Shown one piece after another: positions 54,419 to 62,129 of a DNA stretch of 64,000 bases. A program made the position numbers and the translations under genes. The notes under the pieces are model-generated. The model was not told where the DNA came from and searched no databases. It saw only the letters and a program-made list of their open reading frames with translations. The stretch is from assembly GCA_963718695.1 (NCBI GenBank), contig OY970371.1:2790001-2854000 (forward strand). The letters run 5' to 3'. The stretch comes from Manganitrophus sp963718695 (GTDB taxonomy: Bacteria > Nitrospirota > Nitrospiria > SBBL01 > Manganitrophaceae). Each line of letters opens with the position of its first letter. The stretch's first letter is position 1.

Positions 54419-55642
54419 ATGGATGTAAAAGAAACAACCCCGGTAACCGAGCAGAAAGCATCGCTCCCTCTTTTGAGGACGGAGGAACTCCTCCTCAATC
54501 TGGGGCCGCAGCACCCGTCGACCCACGGCGTGTTGAAAGTCGTCCTCACGCTCGAAGGGGAGAAGATCATCAAATCGGAGCCGGTGCTCGGCTTTTTGCA
54601 CCGCGGTGTCGAGAAGATCGCCGAGTCGATTACCTATAACCAGTTCATCCCCCACACCGACCGGCTCGACTACGTCTGCGCGATGTACAACAACTTCGCC
54701 TATGTCCGGGCGGTCGAAAAATTGTTGGGCATCACCATTCCGGAGCGGTCGGAATATCTTCGGACGATCGTCGCCGAGGTGCAGCGGATCATCGGCCATC
54801 TCTTCTGGCTGGGGACACAGGCGCTCGATATCGGCGCGATGACCGTCTTCTTTTATACCTTCCGCGAGCGGGAAATCCTGCTCGACATTTTCGACGAGCT
54901 CTGCGGCGCGCGCCTGACGACCAGCTGGTACCGGGTCGGCGGGGTCGAGCGCGATTTTACGACGAAGATCATCGACGACCTCTACCGGTTCATCGCCGAT
55001 TTCCCGTCGAAGATTGTCGACTATGACACCCTGTTGGTGAACAATCGAATCTGGCTCGCCCGGACGAAGAACATTGCGGTCATCTCGGGCGAAGACGCGG
55101 TCCGCTACGGCCTCTCCGGATCGACCCTCCGGGGCTCCGGCGTCGACTACGATCTTCGGAAGATCAGCCCGTACGGAGCCTATGACAAGGTCAAGTGGAC
55201 CGTCCCGATCGGAAAAAACGGCGACACCTACGACCGCTACTGGGTCCGGATGATGGAGCTGCACGAGAGCACCAAGATCATCAAGCAGTGCCTCGATCAG
55301 CTTCCGCAGGGAGATTACAAAGCGTATGTCCCGCAGGTGGTCGCCCCGCCGAAGGAGCGGGTCTTCACCGACATGGAGAGCATGATCTACCAGTTCAAGC
55401 TCTACAGCAAGGGCTTCAACGCCCCGCCGGGAGACATCTATTGCGGCACCGAAGCCCACAAGGGAGAGCTCGGCTTTTACATCTACAGCAAAGGGGACAG
55501 CAAACCCTATCGGATGAAAATCCGGGCCCCATCCTTTATCCACATGGGCGCGTTCGACCACATGGCAAAAGGCTACATGATCGCCGACGTGATTACCATC
55601 TTCGGCACCTACGACATCGTCATGGGAGAGTGCGATAGGTAA
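54419..55642 (+). CDS. nuoD: NADH-quinone oxidoreductase subunit D
   Basis: 407 residues, 49-kDa subunit that forms the quinone pocket with NuoB. Recognised by LNLGPQHPSTHGVLKVVL, GFLHRGVEKIAE, YNQFIPHTDRLDYV, the SWYRVGGVERDF region and the C-terminal IFGTYDIVMGECDR. About 12 residues at the N terminus are not conserved. The start ATG lies 16 bases after the repeat and has no strong ribosome site. Confidence 0.97.
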   Translation: MDVKETTPVTEQKASLPLLRTEELLLNLGPQHPSTHGVLKVVLTLEGEKIIKSEPVLGFLHRGVEKIAESITYNQFIPHTDRLDYVCAMYNNFAYVRAVEKLLGITIPERSEYLRTIVAEVQRIIGHLFWLGTQALDIGAMTVFFYTFREREILLDIFDELCGARLTTSWYRVGGVERDFTTKIIDDLYRFIADFPSKIVDYDTLLVNNRIWLARTKNIAVISGEDAVRYGLSGSTLRGSGVDYDLRKISPYGAYDKVKWTVPIGKNGDTYDRYWVRMMELHESTKIIKQCLDQLPQGDYKAYVPQVVAPPKERVFTDMESMIYQFKLYSKGFNAPPGDIYCGTEAHKGELGFYIYSKGDSKPYRMKIRAPSFIHMGAFDHMAKGYMIADVITIFGTYDIVMGECDR

Positions 55643-55644
55643 AC

Positions 55645-55719
55645 AAGCGATCAGCGGTCAGCAATCAGCTTTCAGCGTGAAACTTTAAATTCTTAGCTGA
55701 CGGCTGAACGCTGACAGCT
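55645..55719. repeat. Imperfect palindromic repeat between nuoD and nuoG (GATCAGC type)
   Basis: The left half (AAGCGATCAGCGGTCAGC from 55645) is imperfectly complementary to the right half (AGCTGACGGCTGAACGCTG from 55695). Same type as 37241-37306, including the central AAA-rich spacer. Confidence 0.65.
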
Positions 55720-55739
55720 ATTTCCTTCTTAGGACTGAG

Positions 55740-58496
55740 ATGAGCGACGAAACCAAAACGAAAATTGAGCTACCGACCGCCCCGGAACCGGAGGCGGCCC
55801 CGGCCAAAAAGATGTTCGACGTGACGATCGACGGGAAAAAGATCTCCGTCCCCGAAGGCTCCCTTCTGCTCGATACGATGCGGGGCCTCGGAATGGAAAT
55901 TCCGGCGATGTGTTATCACTACACCTTCTCTTCCTTCGGCTCCTGCGGCGTCTGTCTGGTGGAAGTGGAAGGGAAGAACAATAACGTCCGCTCCTGCACC
56001 GCCAAGATTACCAATGGAATGGTCGTGAAGACCAACACCGAGAAGATCGTCGATGCCCGGAAAAAGGCGATCGAAAAACATCTGATCGTCCACCCGCTCG
56101 ACTGCCCCGTCTGCGACGCCGACGGCAAGTGCGAATTGCAGGACATGGCCTACGACCTCGGCGTCTACGATATCAAAAAGGGAACCCGGAAGGAGATCCC
56201 GGAAGATACCCGAAGCCTGGTCCTCGATTTCAACATGAACCGCTGCATCCTCTGCGGGCAATGCATCAACGTCTGCAAAGAGGTCCAATTGGTCGATGCC
56301 CTCTGCTTCTACAAGAAGGATGGGAAGACCCACGTCGGCGCGCACGATGGGGTCCCCCTCTACTGTGAATTCTGCGGCGACTGTCTGGCGGTCTGCCCGG
56401 TCGGCGCGATCGTCAGCCGGTTCTCCAAGTACTCCTTCAAGCCGTGGCAGCTGAAGAAAACGGTCACCACCTGCGGCTACTGCTCCGACGGCTGCACGCT
56501 GCACCTGGAGAGCGAGGCGCAAAAAGTCGTCCGGGTCACCTCCAAGCTGTCATATCAGAGCAAGTTCGGTAAAGAGACCGAGCTGGGGGATGACCACGGC
56601 GGAACCTGCGTCCGGGGCCGGTTCGGATTCCAGTACACACAGAACGAATCGCGCCTCTCGCGGCCGCTGATGAAAGTCGACGGTCAGTGGTCCGAGGTCC
56701 CCTGGTTCAAGGCGACGGCGATGATCGGCAAACGGCTGATGGAGATCAAAACGCAGCACGGCGGGGAGGCGATCGCCGGCCTGATCACCGGCCGCTGCAC
56801 CAATGAAGATGTCTATCTCTTCCAACGTCTGATGCGGTCGGTGTTGGGGACGAACCACATCGACACCGCCGCCCGCTATGGGCATATGAACTCGGTCACC
56901 GCCCTGCAACAGACGATCGGGATCGGCCAGGCGACGACCAACGACAAGGCGATGACCCTCTCCGATGTGATCTTGGTGATCGGAAACGACATGACCGAGA
57001 CCAATCCGGTCACCGCGCTCCGCCTCAAAGAGGCCAAATCGAGATTTCAGGCGAAGCTGATGGTCGCCCACAACTTCCAGACCAACCTGATGGCGCTGGC
57101 AAGCCATCCGCTGCAGGTTGCGGTGGGTGGCGAGACGGCGTTGATTCAGGGGCTGGTCAAAGCAATCGTCGACAAAGGGCTCGCTTTCCCCGCCTTTGCG
57201 CAGAAATACCCTGCCGCTTATGAAGCGCTCCGTCAAAGCGTCGCCGGACTTTCCGAGGAAAACCTGGCCCGCGAAAGCGGATTGCCCTGGGAGAAGATCG
57301 CCGAGGCGGCCGAGCTGCTGGCAAAATCGAAGCGGGGGACGTTGATCTGGGGCGAAGAAATCGTCTCCAAAAAAGAGGGCTATCACAATGCGCTCCGGCT
57401 GATCGATCTCGCCCTGCTGACCGGCCTGCTGGAAAAAGAAGGGGCCGGGATTCTGCCGATCTGCGAAGAAAACAACGAGCAGGGGGCGGTCGACATGGGA
57501 GCGGTTCCCGAATTTCTCCCCGGCCAGCGTCCCTATGCATCGGAGAGCGAACGGGCGCGGTTTCGGTCGGCCTGGAATACGGAGCTCCCCGAAGGAATCG
57601 GCGCCACCCTCCCCGAAATTTTAGAGCGGGCCGAACGGGGGGAGATCAAGGCGCTTTATCTGGTCGGAGAGAATCCGCTCGGCACCCTGCCGAATGCGAT
57701 GCGGGTCCGCCAGGCGCTGGAGAACGTCGATTTTATCGTCTGCCAAGATCCTTTTATGACCGAGACCGGCGAAATGGCCGACTTCGTCCTCCCGGCCGCG
57801 GTCGCCGCGGAGAAAGAAGGGACCTTTACCGACGTGGAGGGGAAGATCCGCCGCGTCGCGCAAGCGTTCGACCCGCGCGGCGAAGCGCGCCCCGACTGGA
57901 AGATCTTCTGCGATTTGGCAAAAGCGATGAATCACCCGCTCCAATACAAAGGACCGGAAGACATCGCCCAGGAGATCGCAAAGCTCGTTCCCGGCTACTT
58001 CCGCGATGAGCGCCCGGCGCCCCGTCCGGAGCGTTATTCAGACGGCGCCTTTATTGCCGAGCGATACCGCGCGACCGAACGGAAGACGGACGCGGCCTTC
58101 CCTTTCTCGCTCGATCTGGTTCAGGTCCTCTACCACTCCGGGAAGCTCTCGACGCGCGATCCCGGCCTGATGAAGATCGAAGACAGGGCGGTTCTATATA
58201 TCGGCGCGGCCGATGCCGAGGCGATGGGGCTGAAGACAGCCGACACGGTGAAGATCAAATCGGCGCTCGGCCAGGTCGAAGTTCCGGTGGAAGTGTTGGA
58301 GTCGCTTCCGAAGGGGGTGGTCCACTTCCCGAACCACTTCAACCGGCCCAACGTAAAAGACCTTCTGACCGGCGTCATCGATCCGACGACCCACGTCCCC
58401 TATTTCAAACAGGGAGAGGTCGCCCTGGAGAAGGTCTGGAAGATCCAATTGACGGTCATGCCGGCGGAACCGGCAGAGAATACTGAAAAGGCGTGA
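55740..58496 (+). CDS. nuoG: NADH-quinone oxidoreductase subunit G
   Basis: 918 residues. [2Fe-2S] ligands C58, C69, C72, C86. The His-ligated N5 cluster: H118, C122, C125, C131. Two further 4Fe-4S sets: C169/C172/C175/C179 and C209/C212/C215/C219. The off-path N7-type site is kept: C245, C248, C252 plus the Cys in GGTCVRG. The molybdopterin-oxidoreductase fold follows (IVCQDPFMTETGEMADFVLPA) and ends in a molydop-binding-like domain (ADTVKIKSALGQVEVPVEVL). The first 24 residues are a proline/alanine lead. No nuoE or nuoF precedes it, so the electron input partner is not in this part of the operon. Confidence 0.96.
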   Translation: MSDETKTKIELPTAPEPEAAPAKKMFDVTIDGKKISVPEGSLLLDTMRGLGMEIPAMCYHYTFSSFGSCGVCLVEVEGKNNNVRSCTAKITNGMVVKTNTEKIVDARKKAIEKHLIVHPLDCPVCDADGKCELQDMAYDLGVYDIKKGTRKEIPEDTRSLVLDFNMNRCILCGQCINVCKEVQLVDALCFYKKDGKTHVGAHDGVPLYCEFCGDCLAVCPVGAIVSRFSKYSFKPWQLKKTVTTCGYCSDGCTLHLESEAQKVVRVTSKLSYQSKFGKETELGDDHGGTCVRGRFGFQYTQNESRLSRPLMKVDGQWSEVPWFKATAMIGKRLMEIKTQHGGEAIAGLITGRCTNEDVYLFQRLMRSVLGTNHIDTAARYGHMNSVTALQQTIGIGQATTNDKAMTLSDVILVIGNDMTETNPVTALRLKEAKSRFQAKLMVAHNFQTNLMALASHPLQVAVGGETALIQGLVKAIVDKGLAFPAFAQKYPAAYEALRQSVAGLSEENLARESGLPWEKIAEAAELLAKSKRGTLIWGEEIVSKKEGYHNALRLIDLALLTGLLEKEGAGILPICEENNEQGAVDMGAVPEFLPGQRPYASESERARFRSAWNTELPEGIGATLPEILERAERGEIKALYLVGENPLGTLPNAMRVRQALENVDFIVCQDPFMTETGEMADFVLPAAVAAEKEGTFTDVEGKIRRVAQAFDPRGEARPDWKIFCDLAKAMNHPLQYKGPEDIAQEIAKLVPGYFRDERPAPRPERYSDGAFIAERYRATERKTDAAFPFSLDLVQVLYHSGKLSTRDPGLMKIEDRAVLYIGAADAEAMGLKTADTVKIKSALGQVEVPVEVLESLPKGVVHFPNHFNRPNVKDLLTGVIDPTTHVPYFKQGEVALEKVWKIQLTVMPAEPAENTEKA

Positions 58497-58540
58497 GGAG
58501 TTAAGAGTAAGGAGACAAGATAGTTTTTTTTACTCCTCAC
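58493..58540. repeat. Inverted repeat in the nuoG-nuoI gap (where nuoH is normally found)
   Basis: GTGAGGAGT at 58493-58501, overlapping the nuoG stop, is the exact reverse complement of ACTCCTCAC at 58532-58540, with a T8 run just before the right arm. It occupies the 65-base spacer between nuoG and nuoI. Confidence 0.55.
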
Positions 58541-58561
58541 TTTACTTAAAGCGGAGTTCCT

Positions 58562-59194
58562 TTGACATTCAAAGAGCTGTTCGACAAGATCATTTTCAAG
58601 GAAATCCTGAAAGGTCTCAAGCTGACCTTCACCCATATGTTCGTTCGGGAAGTGACGCTCCAATACCCGCATCAGAAACTTGTCCTGCCGGACACCCATC
58701 GCGGCGCGCTCTGTCTGCTGAAGTATGACGACGGCGCCGAGCGCTGCGTCGGTTGCGATCTCTGCGAGGCCGCTTGCCCCTCTCATTGCATCAAGGTGGT
58801 CAGCGCGGAGGTCCAGGACGGTCAGGTCCTCCGGCGGATCGCGACGGCGTTCGACATCGATATCACCAAGTGCGTCTTCTGCGGCTTCTGCGTGGAGGCC
58901 TGCCCCGTCAACGCCCTCGGGATGACGAAGCTTTATGAATATTCGACCGACAATAAAAGAAACTTGATCTTCGACAAACCGAAGCTGTATGAGATCGGAG
59001 AGAAGTACCACGCCGAGGCAAAAGCGTATCTCGTGGCGCACAACCAAGAAAAAGCCGACGACAGCGCCCGCGAATACCGGTATAAATTCCCGGCCTATGT
59101 GAACGGAGAGACACCGGCCCCTGCCGCCGGCAAAGCAAGCGGCCAGGATGCTGCAGCCGCCGCGCCGAAGCCGGAACCCCCGGCGCCGGCCTAG
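58562..59194 (+). CDS. nuoI: NADH-quinone oxidoreductase subunit I
   Basis: 210 residues from TTG 58562 (GCGGAG upstream). Two classical 4Fe-4S sets: C62, C65, C68, C72 (CVGCDLCEAACP) and C104, C107, C110, C114 (CVFCGFCVEACP), carrying clusters N6a/N6b. An N-terminal amphipathic helix (FKEILKGLKLTFTHMF) touches the membrane arm. The C-terminal 45 residues form a variable Ala/Pro-rich tail. nuoH would be expected just before it but is absent. Confidence 0.96.
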   Translation: MTFKELFDKIIFKEILKGLKLTFTHMFVREVTLQYPHQKLVLPDTHRGALCLLKYDDGAERCVGCDLCEAACPSHCIKVVSAEVQDGQVLRRIATAFDIDITKCVFCGFCVEACPVNALGMTKLYEYSTDNKRNLIFDKPKLYEIGEKYHAEAKAYLVAHNQEKADDSAREYRYKFPAYVNGETPAPAAGKASGQDAAAAAPKPEPPAPA

Positions 59195-59244
59195 GAGGAC
59201 CATCGAAAATAGATTCACGCGTCCCGTAAACCTGTAAGGAGTTC

Positions 59245-59889
59245 ATGGCACAGCTTTTATTTTTTCTTTATTTTTCAGGGATGGCCCTCTTTTCGTCGGT
59301 TTTGACGATCGGCCTTCGAAATCCGATCTACTGCACCCTCGCCCTTCTTTCTACTTTTCTTCACGTCGCCGGCTTGTTCGTATTGCTCCATGCCGAATTT
59401 CTCGCCGCCATTCAAATCATCATCTATGCCGGCGCGGTTCTTATTCTTTATCTATTCGTTCTGATGCTCCTCGACTTGAAGAGCAGCGAAGGGGTCCTTC
59501 ACCGCCAGACCTGGGTCGCCCTCTTTTTCGGTTTGGTCATCCTGGCGGAGATTTTGATCGCCCTTTTTAAATCGCCGCTCCTGGAGAGGAGCGATCCCGC
59601 CGGGGCGGCCGCCCTCCCCGCCGTCGGGAACACCGAAGCGATCGGCCTCTCCCTTTTCAATGAATATCTTCTCCCGTTCGAAATGGTCGGGGTGATCCTT
59701 CTCGGCGGCATCATCGGGGCGCTGGTTTTGGCGAAACAACCCCGGCCCGCGGCAAAGGCGGGGGGAAATGGCTCCCAGGCGCTGGAGGTTCCGCTTCCCC
59801 AGACCGGAAACGGTCACCCGCCGTCCCCCTCCGATTCGGTCACGGAGGAGACCTCCCGCGGCGCGCTTGATAAGGTAGGGTCGGCCTGA
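59245..59889 (+). CDS. nuoJ: NADH-quinone oxidoreductase subunit J
   Basis: 214 residues with five membrane helices. The family core is NPIYCTLALLSTFLHVAGLFVLLHAEFLAAIQIIIYAGAVLILYLFVLMLLDL. GTAAGGAGTTC precedes the ATG. A polar C-terminal tail of about 45 residues (PRPAAKAGGNGSQ...) is unusual in length. The stop overlaps the nuoK start by one base (TGATG). Confidence 0.95.
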   Translation: MAQLLFFLYFSGMALFSSVLTIGLRNPIYCTLALLSTFLHVAGLFVLLHAEFLAAIQIIIYAGAVLILYLFVLMLLDLKSSEGVLHRQTWVALFFGLVILAEILIALFKSPLLERSDPAGAAALPAVGNTEAIGLSLFNEYLLPFEMVGVILLGGIIGALVLAKQPRPAAKAGGNGSQALEVPLPQTGNGHPPSPSDSVTEETSRGALDKVGSA

Positions 59890-60191
59890 TGATTCCCCTC
59901 TCCTATTATGTGATCGTCTCCACCGTCATGTTCGTCATCGGACTCATCGGCGTTTTGATCCGGAAGAACTTTTTGATTATCCTCTACGCCATCGAACTGA
60001 TGCTGAACGCCGCCAACATCAATCTGGTCGCCTTCTCGCGCCATTTCGAATCGGTCAACGGACAGATCATCTCGCTTTTCATCATCACCATCGCCGCCGC
60101 GGAAGCGGCGGTCGGATTGGCGATCATCATCGTCTTCTTCCGGAAAAAGGCGACGACGAACGTGGATGAAATCAGTTTATTGAAATGGTAG
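59889..60191 (+). CDS. nuoK: NADH-quinone oxidoreductase subunit K
   Basis: 100 residues with three helices. The two buried glutamates used in proton transfer, E36 (YAIELMLNAANIN) and E72 (AAAEAAVGLAIII), are present. Length and sequence are typical. It is followed by a repeat-filled 145-base gap before the antiporter genes. Confidence 0.96.
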   Translation: MIPLSYYVIVSTVMFVIGLIGVLIRKNFLIILYAIELMLNAANINLVAFSRHFESVNGQIISLFIITIAAAEAAVGLAIIIVFFRKKATTNVDEISLLKW

Positions 60192-60197
60192 CGGCCC

Positions 60198-60301
60198 TGT
60201 AGGGGCGGACCTGTGTGTCCACCCGCATTAACGATTTTGATTGTAGAGACGTCCCGGCGGGACGTCTCTACGCCAGGGCAGGCACATCGGCCTGCCCCTA
60301 C
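60198..60301. repeat. Composite repeat in the nuoK-antiporter gap
   Basis: The outer ends TGTAGGGGCGGAC... and ...CTGCCCCTAC (60292-60301) are of the 7330-7390 type. Nested within is a 29-base perfect palindrome at 60243-60271, identical to that at 45005-45033. The rest of the 145-base gap to the next gene holds only its ribosome site. Confidence 0.75.
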
Positions 60302-60336
60302 GAAAACAGACGCGATACATCATTTAAGAGGTTCTT

Positions 60337-61872
60337 TTGGAAGCAATGAGCGACATCCGGCCCCTTCTCGCCATCCTCGTTTCGATGGTGGCGGTCGGGT
60401 TGATCCTCGCCTCGGATAAAAACCCGAATGTCCGCGAAGGGTGGTCGATCGGGGCCGGGATCATCAAGTTTCTGATCGTCCTCTCGATGGCGCCGACGAT
60501 CCTCTCGGGACAGACGCTCGAATACACCCTCTTCACCTTTCTCCCGGGATTCGACATCAAATTCCGCGTCGATCCGTTCGGGATGGTCTTTGCGACGATC
60601 GCCTCGGGGCTCTGGATCGTCACCACTTTCTATTCCATCGGCTACATGCGAGGGACGAATGAGAAGAAGCAGACCCGCTATTTCGCCTGCTTCGCCATCA
60701 GCGTCGCCTCGGCCCTCGGCGTCGCCTTCTCCGCGAACCTGCTGACCCTCTTCATCTTCTACGAGTTCCTCAGCCTCGCCACCTTCCCGCTGGTCAACCA
60801 CAAGGAGACGCCGGAGTCGTTCCTGGGGGCGAGAAAATATCTGATCTATCTGGTCGGCGCCTCCAAGACCTTTTTGCTCGCGGCGATTGTCCTGACCTAC
60901 AACGTCGCCGGGACCCTGGAGTTCTCCAAGGGGGGGCTTTTCGCCGGCAAAGGGGAGCCGTGGATGCTGGTTTTGATCTACCTCTTCTTTATCTATGGTT
61001 TTGCCAAAGCGGCGATCATGCCGGTCCACGCCTGGCTGCCGGCGGCGATGGTCGCGCCGACCCCGGTCTCCGCCCTGCTCCATGCGGTGGCGGTCGTCAA
61101 AGTCGGCGTCTTCTCGGTCTTGCGGGTGATCTTCCATGTCTTCGGCCCCGAGCTGATGGGCCAGCTTCATCTCGGCGTGATGACCGCGTACCTCGCCTCC
61201 TTTACGATCATCATGGCCTCCGTCTATGCACTGACGCGCGATAATCTGAAGGCCCGGCTCGCCTATTCCACCGTCAGCCAGCTCTCGTACGTGATTCTGG
61301 GGGCGGCGCTTCTCTCCCCAAGCGGGATGACCGCCGGGGTGATGCACATCGCCAATCATGCGATCTCCAAGATCACCCTCTTTTTCTGCGCCGGATCGAT
61401 CTATGTCGCCTCGCACAAAACCAACATCAGCCAGATGCGGGGGATCGGACGGAAGATGCCCTGGACGATGACCGCCTTTTCGATCGGCGCCCTCAGCATG
61501 ATCGGGGTGCCGCCGGTGGCGGGGTTCGTGACGAAGTGGTATCTCGCCCTCGGAACGATCGAGGCGGGCCAGATCCCGATCTTCTTCGTCCTGATCGCCA
61601 GCACGATTCTGAACGCCGCCTACTTTGTCCCGGTGATCTACACCGCCTTCTTTCATGCGCCGGAGGGGGAGACGCACGGTCACGGGCATGCCCCGCTTCA
61701 CCCCGTCCCCCAGAGCGTCGGGGCGATGGCGGCGCAGGATCACCACGATGAAGATTTCGGCGAGGCCTCCCCGTTCGTTTACGTCCCGCTGGTGGTGACG
61801 GCGATCCTCTCGGTCCTGGTCGGTCTTTTCCCCGACTATTTTCTGGCATTGGCAAAACTGGTGATTCAATGA
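60337..61872 (+). CDS. NuoM/MrpD-type antiporter-like subunit
   Basis: 511 residues from TTG 60337 (AAGAGG five bases upstream; ATG 60346 is the alternative). About 14 membrane helices of the proton-antiporter family. Key residues: E143 in the TM5-type segment FIFYEFLSLATF; K224 of TM7 in IYGFAKAAIMPVHAWLPAAM; K255 in HAVAVVKVGVF; a late Lys in GFVTKWYL. A His/Glu-rich loop (HGHGHAPLHPV) lies near 450. Closer to Mrp/NuoL-like subunit D proteins than to a standard NuoL. It overlaps the 86-residue gene by 4 bases. Confidence 0.88.
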   Translation: MEAMSDIRPLLAILVSMVAVGLILASDKNPNVREGWSIGAGIIKFLIVLSMAPTILSGQTLEYTLFTFLPGFDIKFRVDPFGMVFATIASGLWIVTTFYSIGYMRGTNEKKQTRYFACFAISVASALGVAFSANLLTLFIFYEFLSLATFPLVNHKETPESFLGARKYLIYLVGASKTFLLAAIVLTYNVAGTLEFSKGGLFAGKGEPWMLVLIYLFFIYGFAKAAIMPVHAWLPAAMVAPTPVSALLHAVAVVKVGVFSVLRVIFHVFGPELMGQLHLGVMTAYLASFTIIMASVYALTRDNLKARLAYSTVSQLSYVILGAALLSPSGMTAGVMHIANHAISKITLFFCAGSIYVASHKTNISQMRGIGRKMPWTMTAFSIGALSMIGVPPVAGFVTKWYLALGTIEAGQIPIFFVLIASTILNAAYFVPVIYTAFFHAPEGETHGHGHAPLHPVPQSVGAMAAQDHHDEDFGEASPFVYVPLVVTAILSVLVGLFPDYFLALAKLVIQ

Positions 61873-62129
61873 AGAAAGAAAAGCTGATCCTTTATACGGC
61901 CGTGCTCCTCGTCCTCCTCGCGGCGGTCGAGTTTTTCCTGGTCCACAAACACCACGCGGTTTTCGCCCTCGAGAACGTCCCCGGCTACACCGCGGTTTTT
62001 GGATTGCTCGCCACGGTCGTGTTGATTCTCATCTCGAAAGGAATCGGTCACTCCGTACTGATGGTGCGGGAAGATTATTACGAGAACCCTGCCGAACCGG
62101 CCCACGAAGAAGAGGCGCACCATGATTGA
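61869..62129 (+). CDS. Small membrane protein between the two antiporter subunits
   Basis: 86 residues with two helices, ILYTAVLLVLLAAVEFFLV and AVFGLLATVVLILISKGIG, and an acidic/His-rich tail (YYENPAEPAHEEEAHHD). Overlaps the antiporter genes on both sides (4 bases and 8 bases), so it is translated with them in fixed order. Small subunits of this size occur in Mrp and related antiporter modules. I cannot match it to NuoA, J or K. It is probably an accessory subunit of the extended membrane arm. Confidence 0.7.
   Translation: MKKEKLILYTAVLLVLLAAVEFFLVHKHHAVFALENVPGYTAVFGLLATVVLILISKGIGHSVLMVREDYYENPAEPAHEEEAHHD

Noticed and set aside
54320..55561. Minus-strand open frame of 413 codons opposite nuoD
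   Set aside because: Composition is that of a shadow (valine, aspartate, arginine runs) and nuoD is unambiguous.
60298..61869. Long minus-strand open frame (523 codons) opposite the first antiporter gene
   Set aside because: Extremely rich in D, R, H and E, with no domain; it is the antisense image of a membrane-protein gene with strong codon bias.
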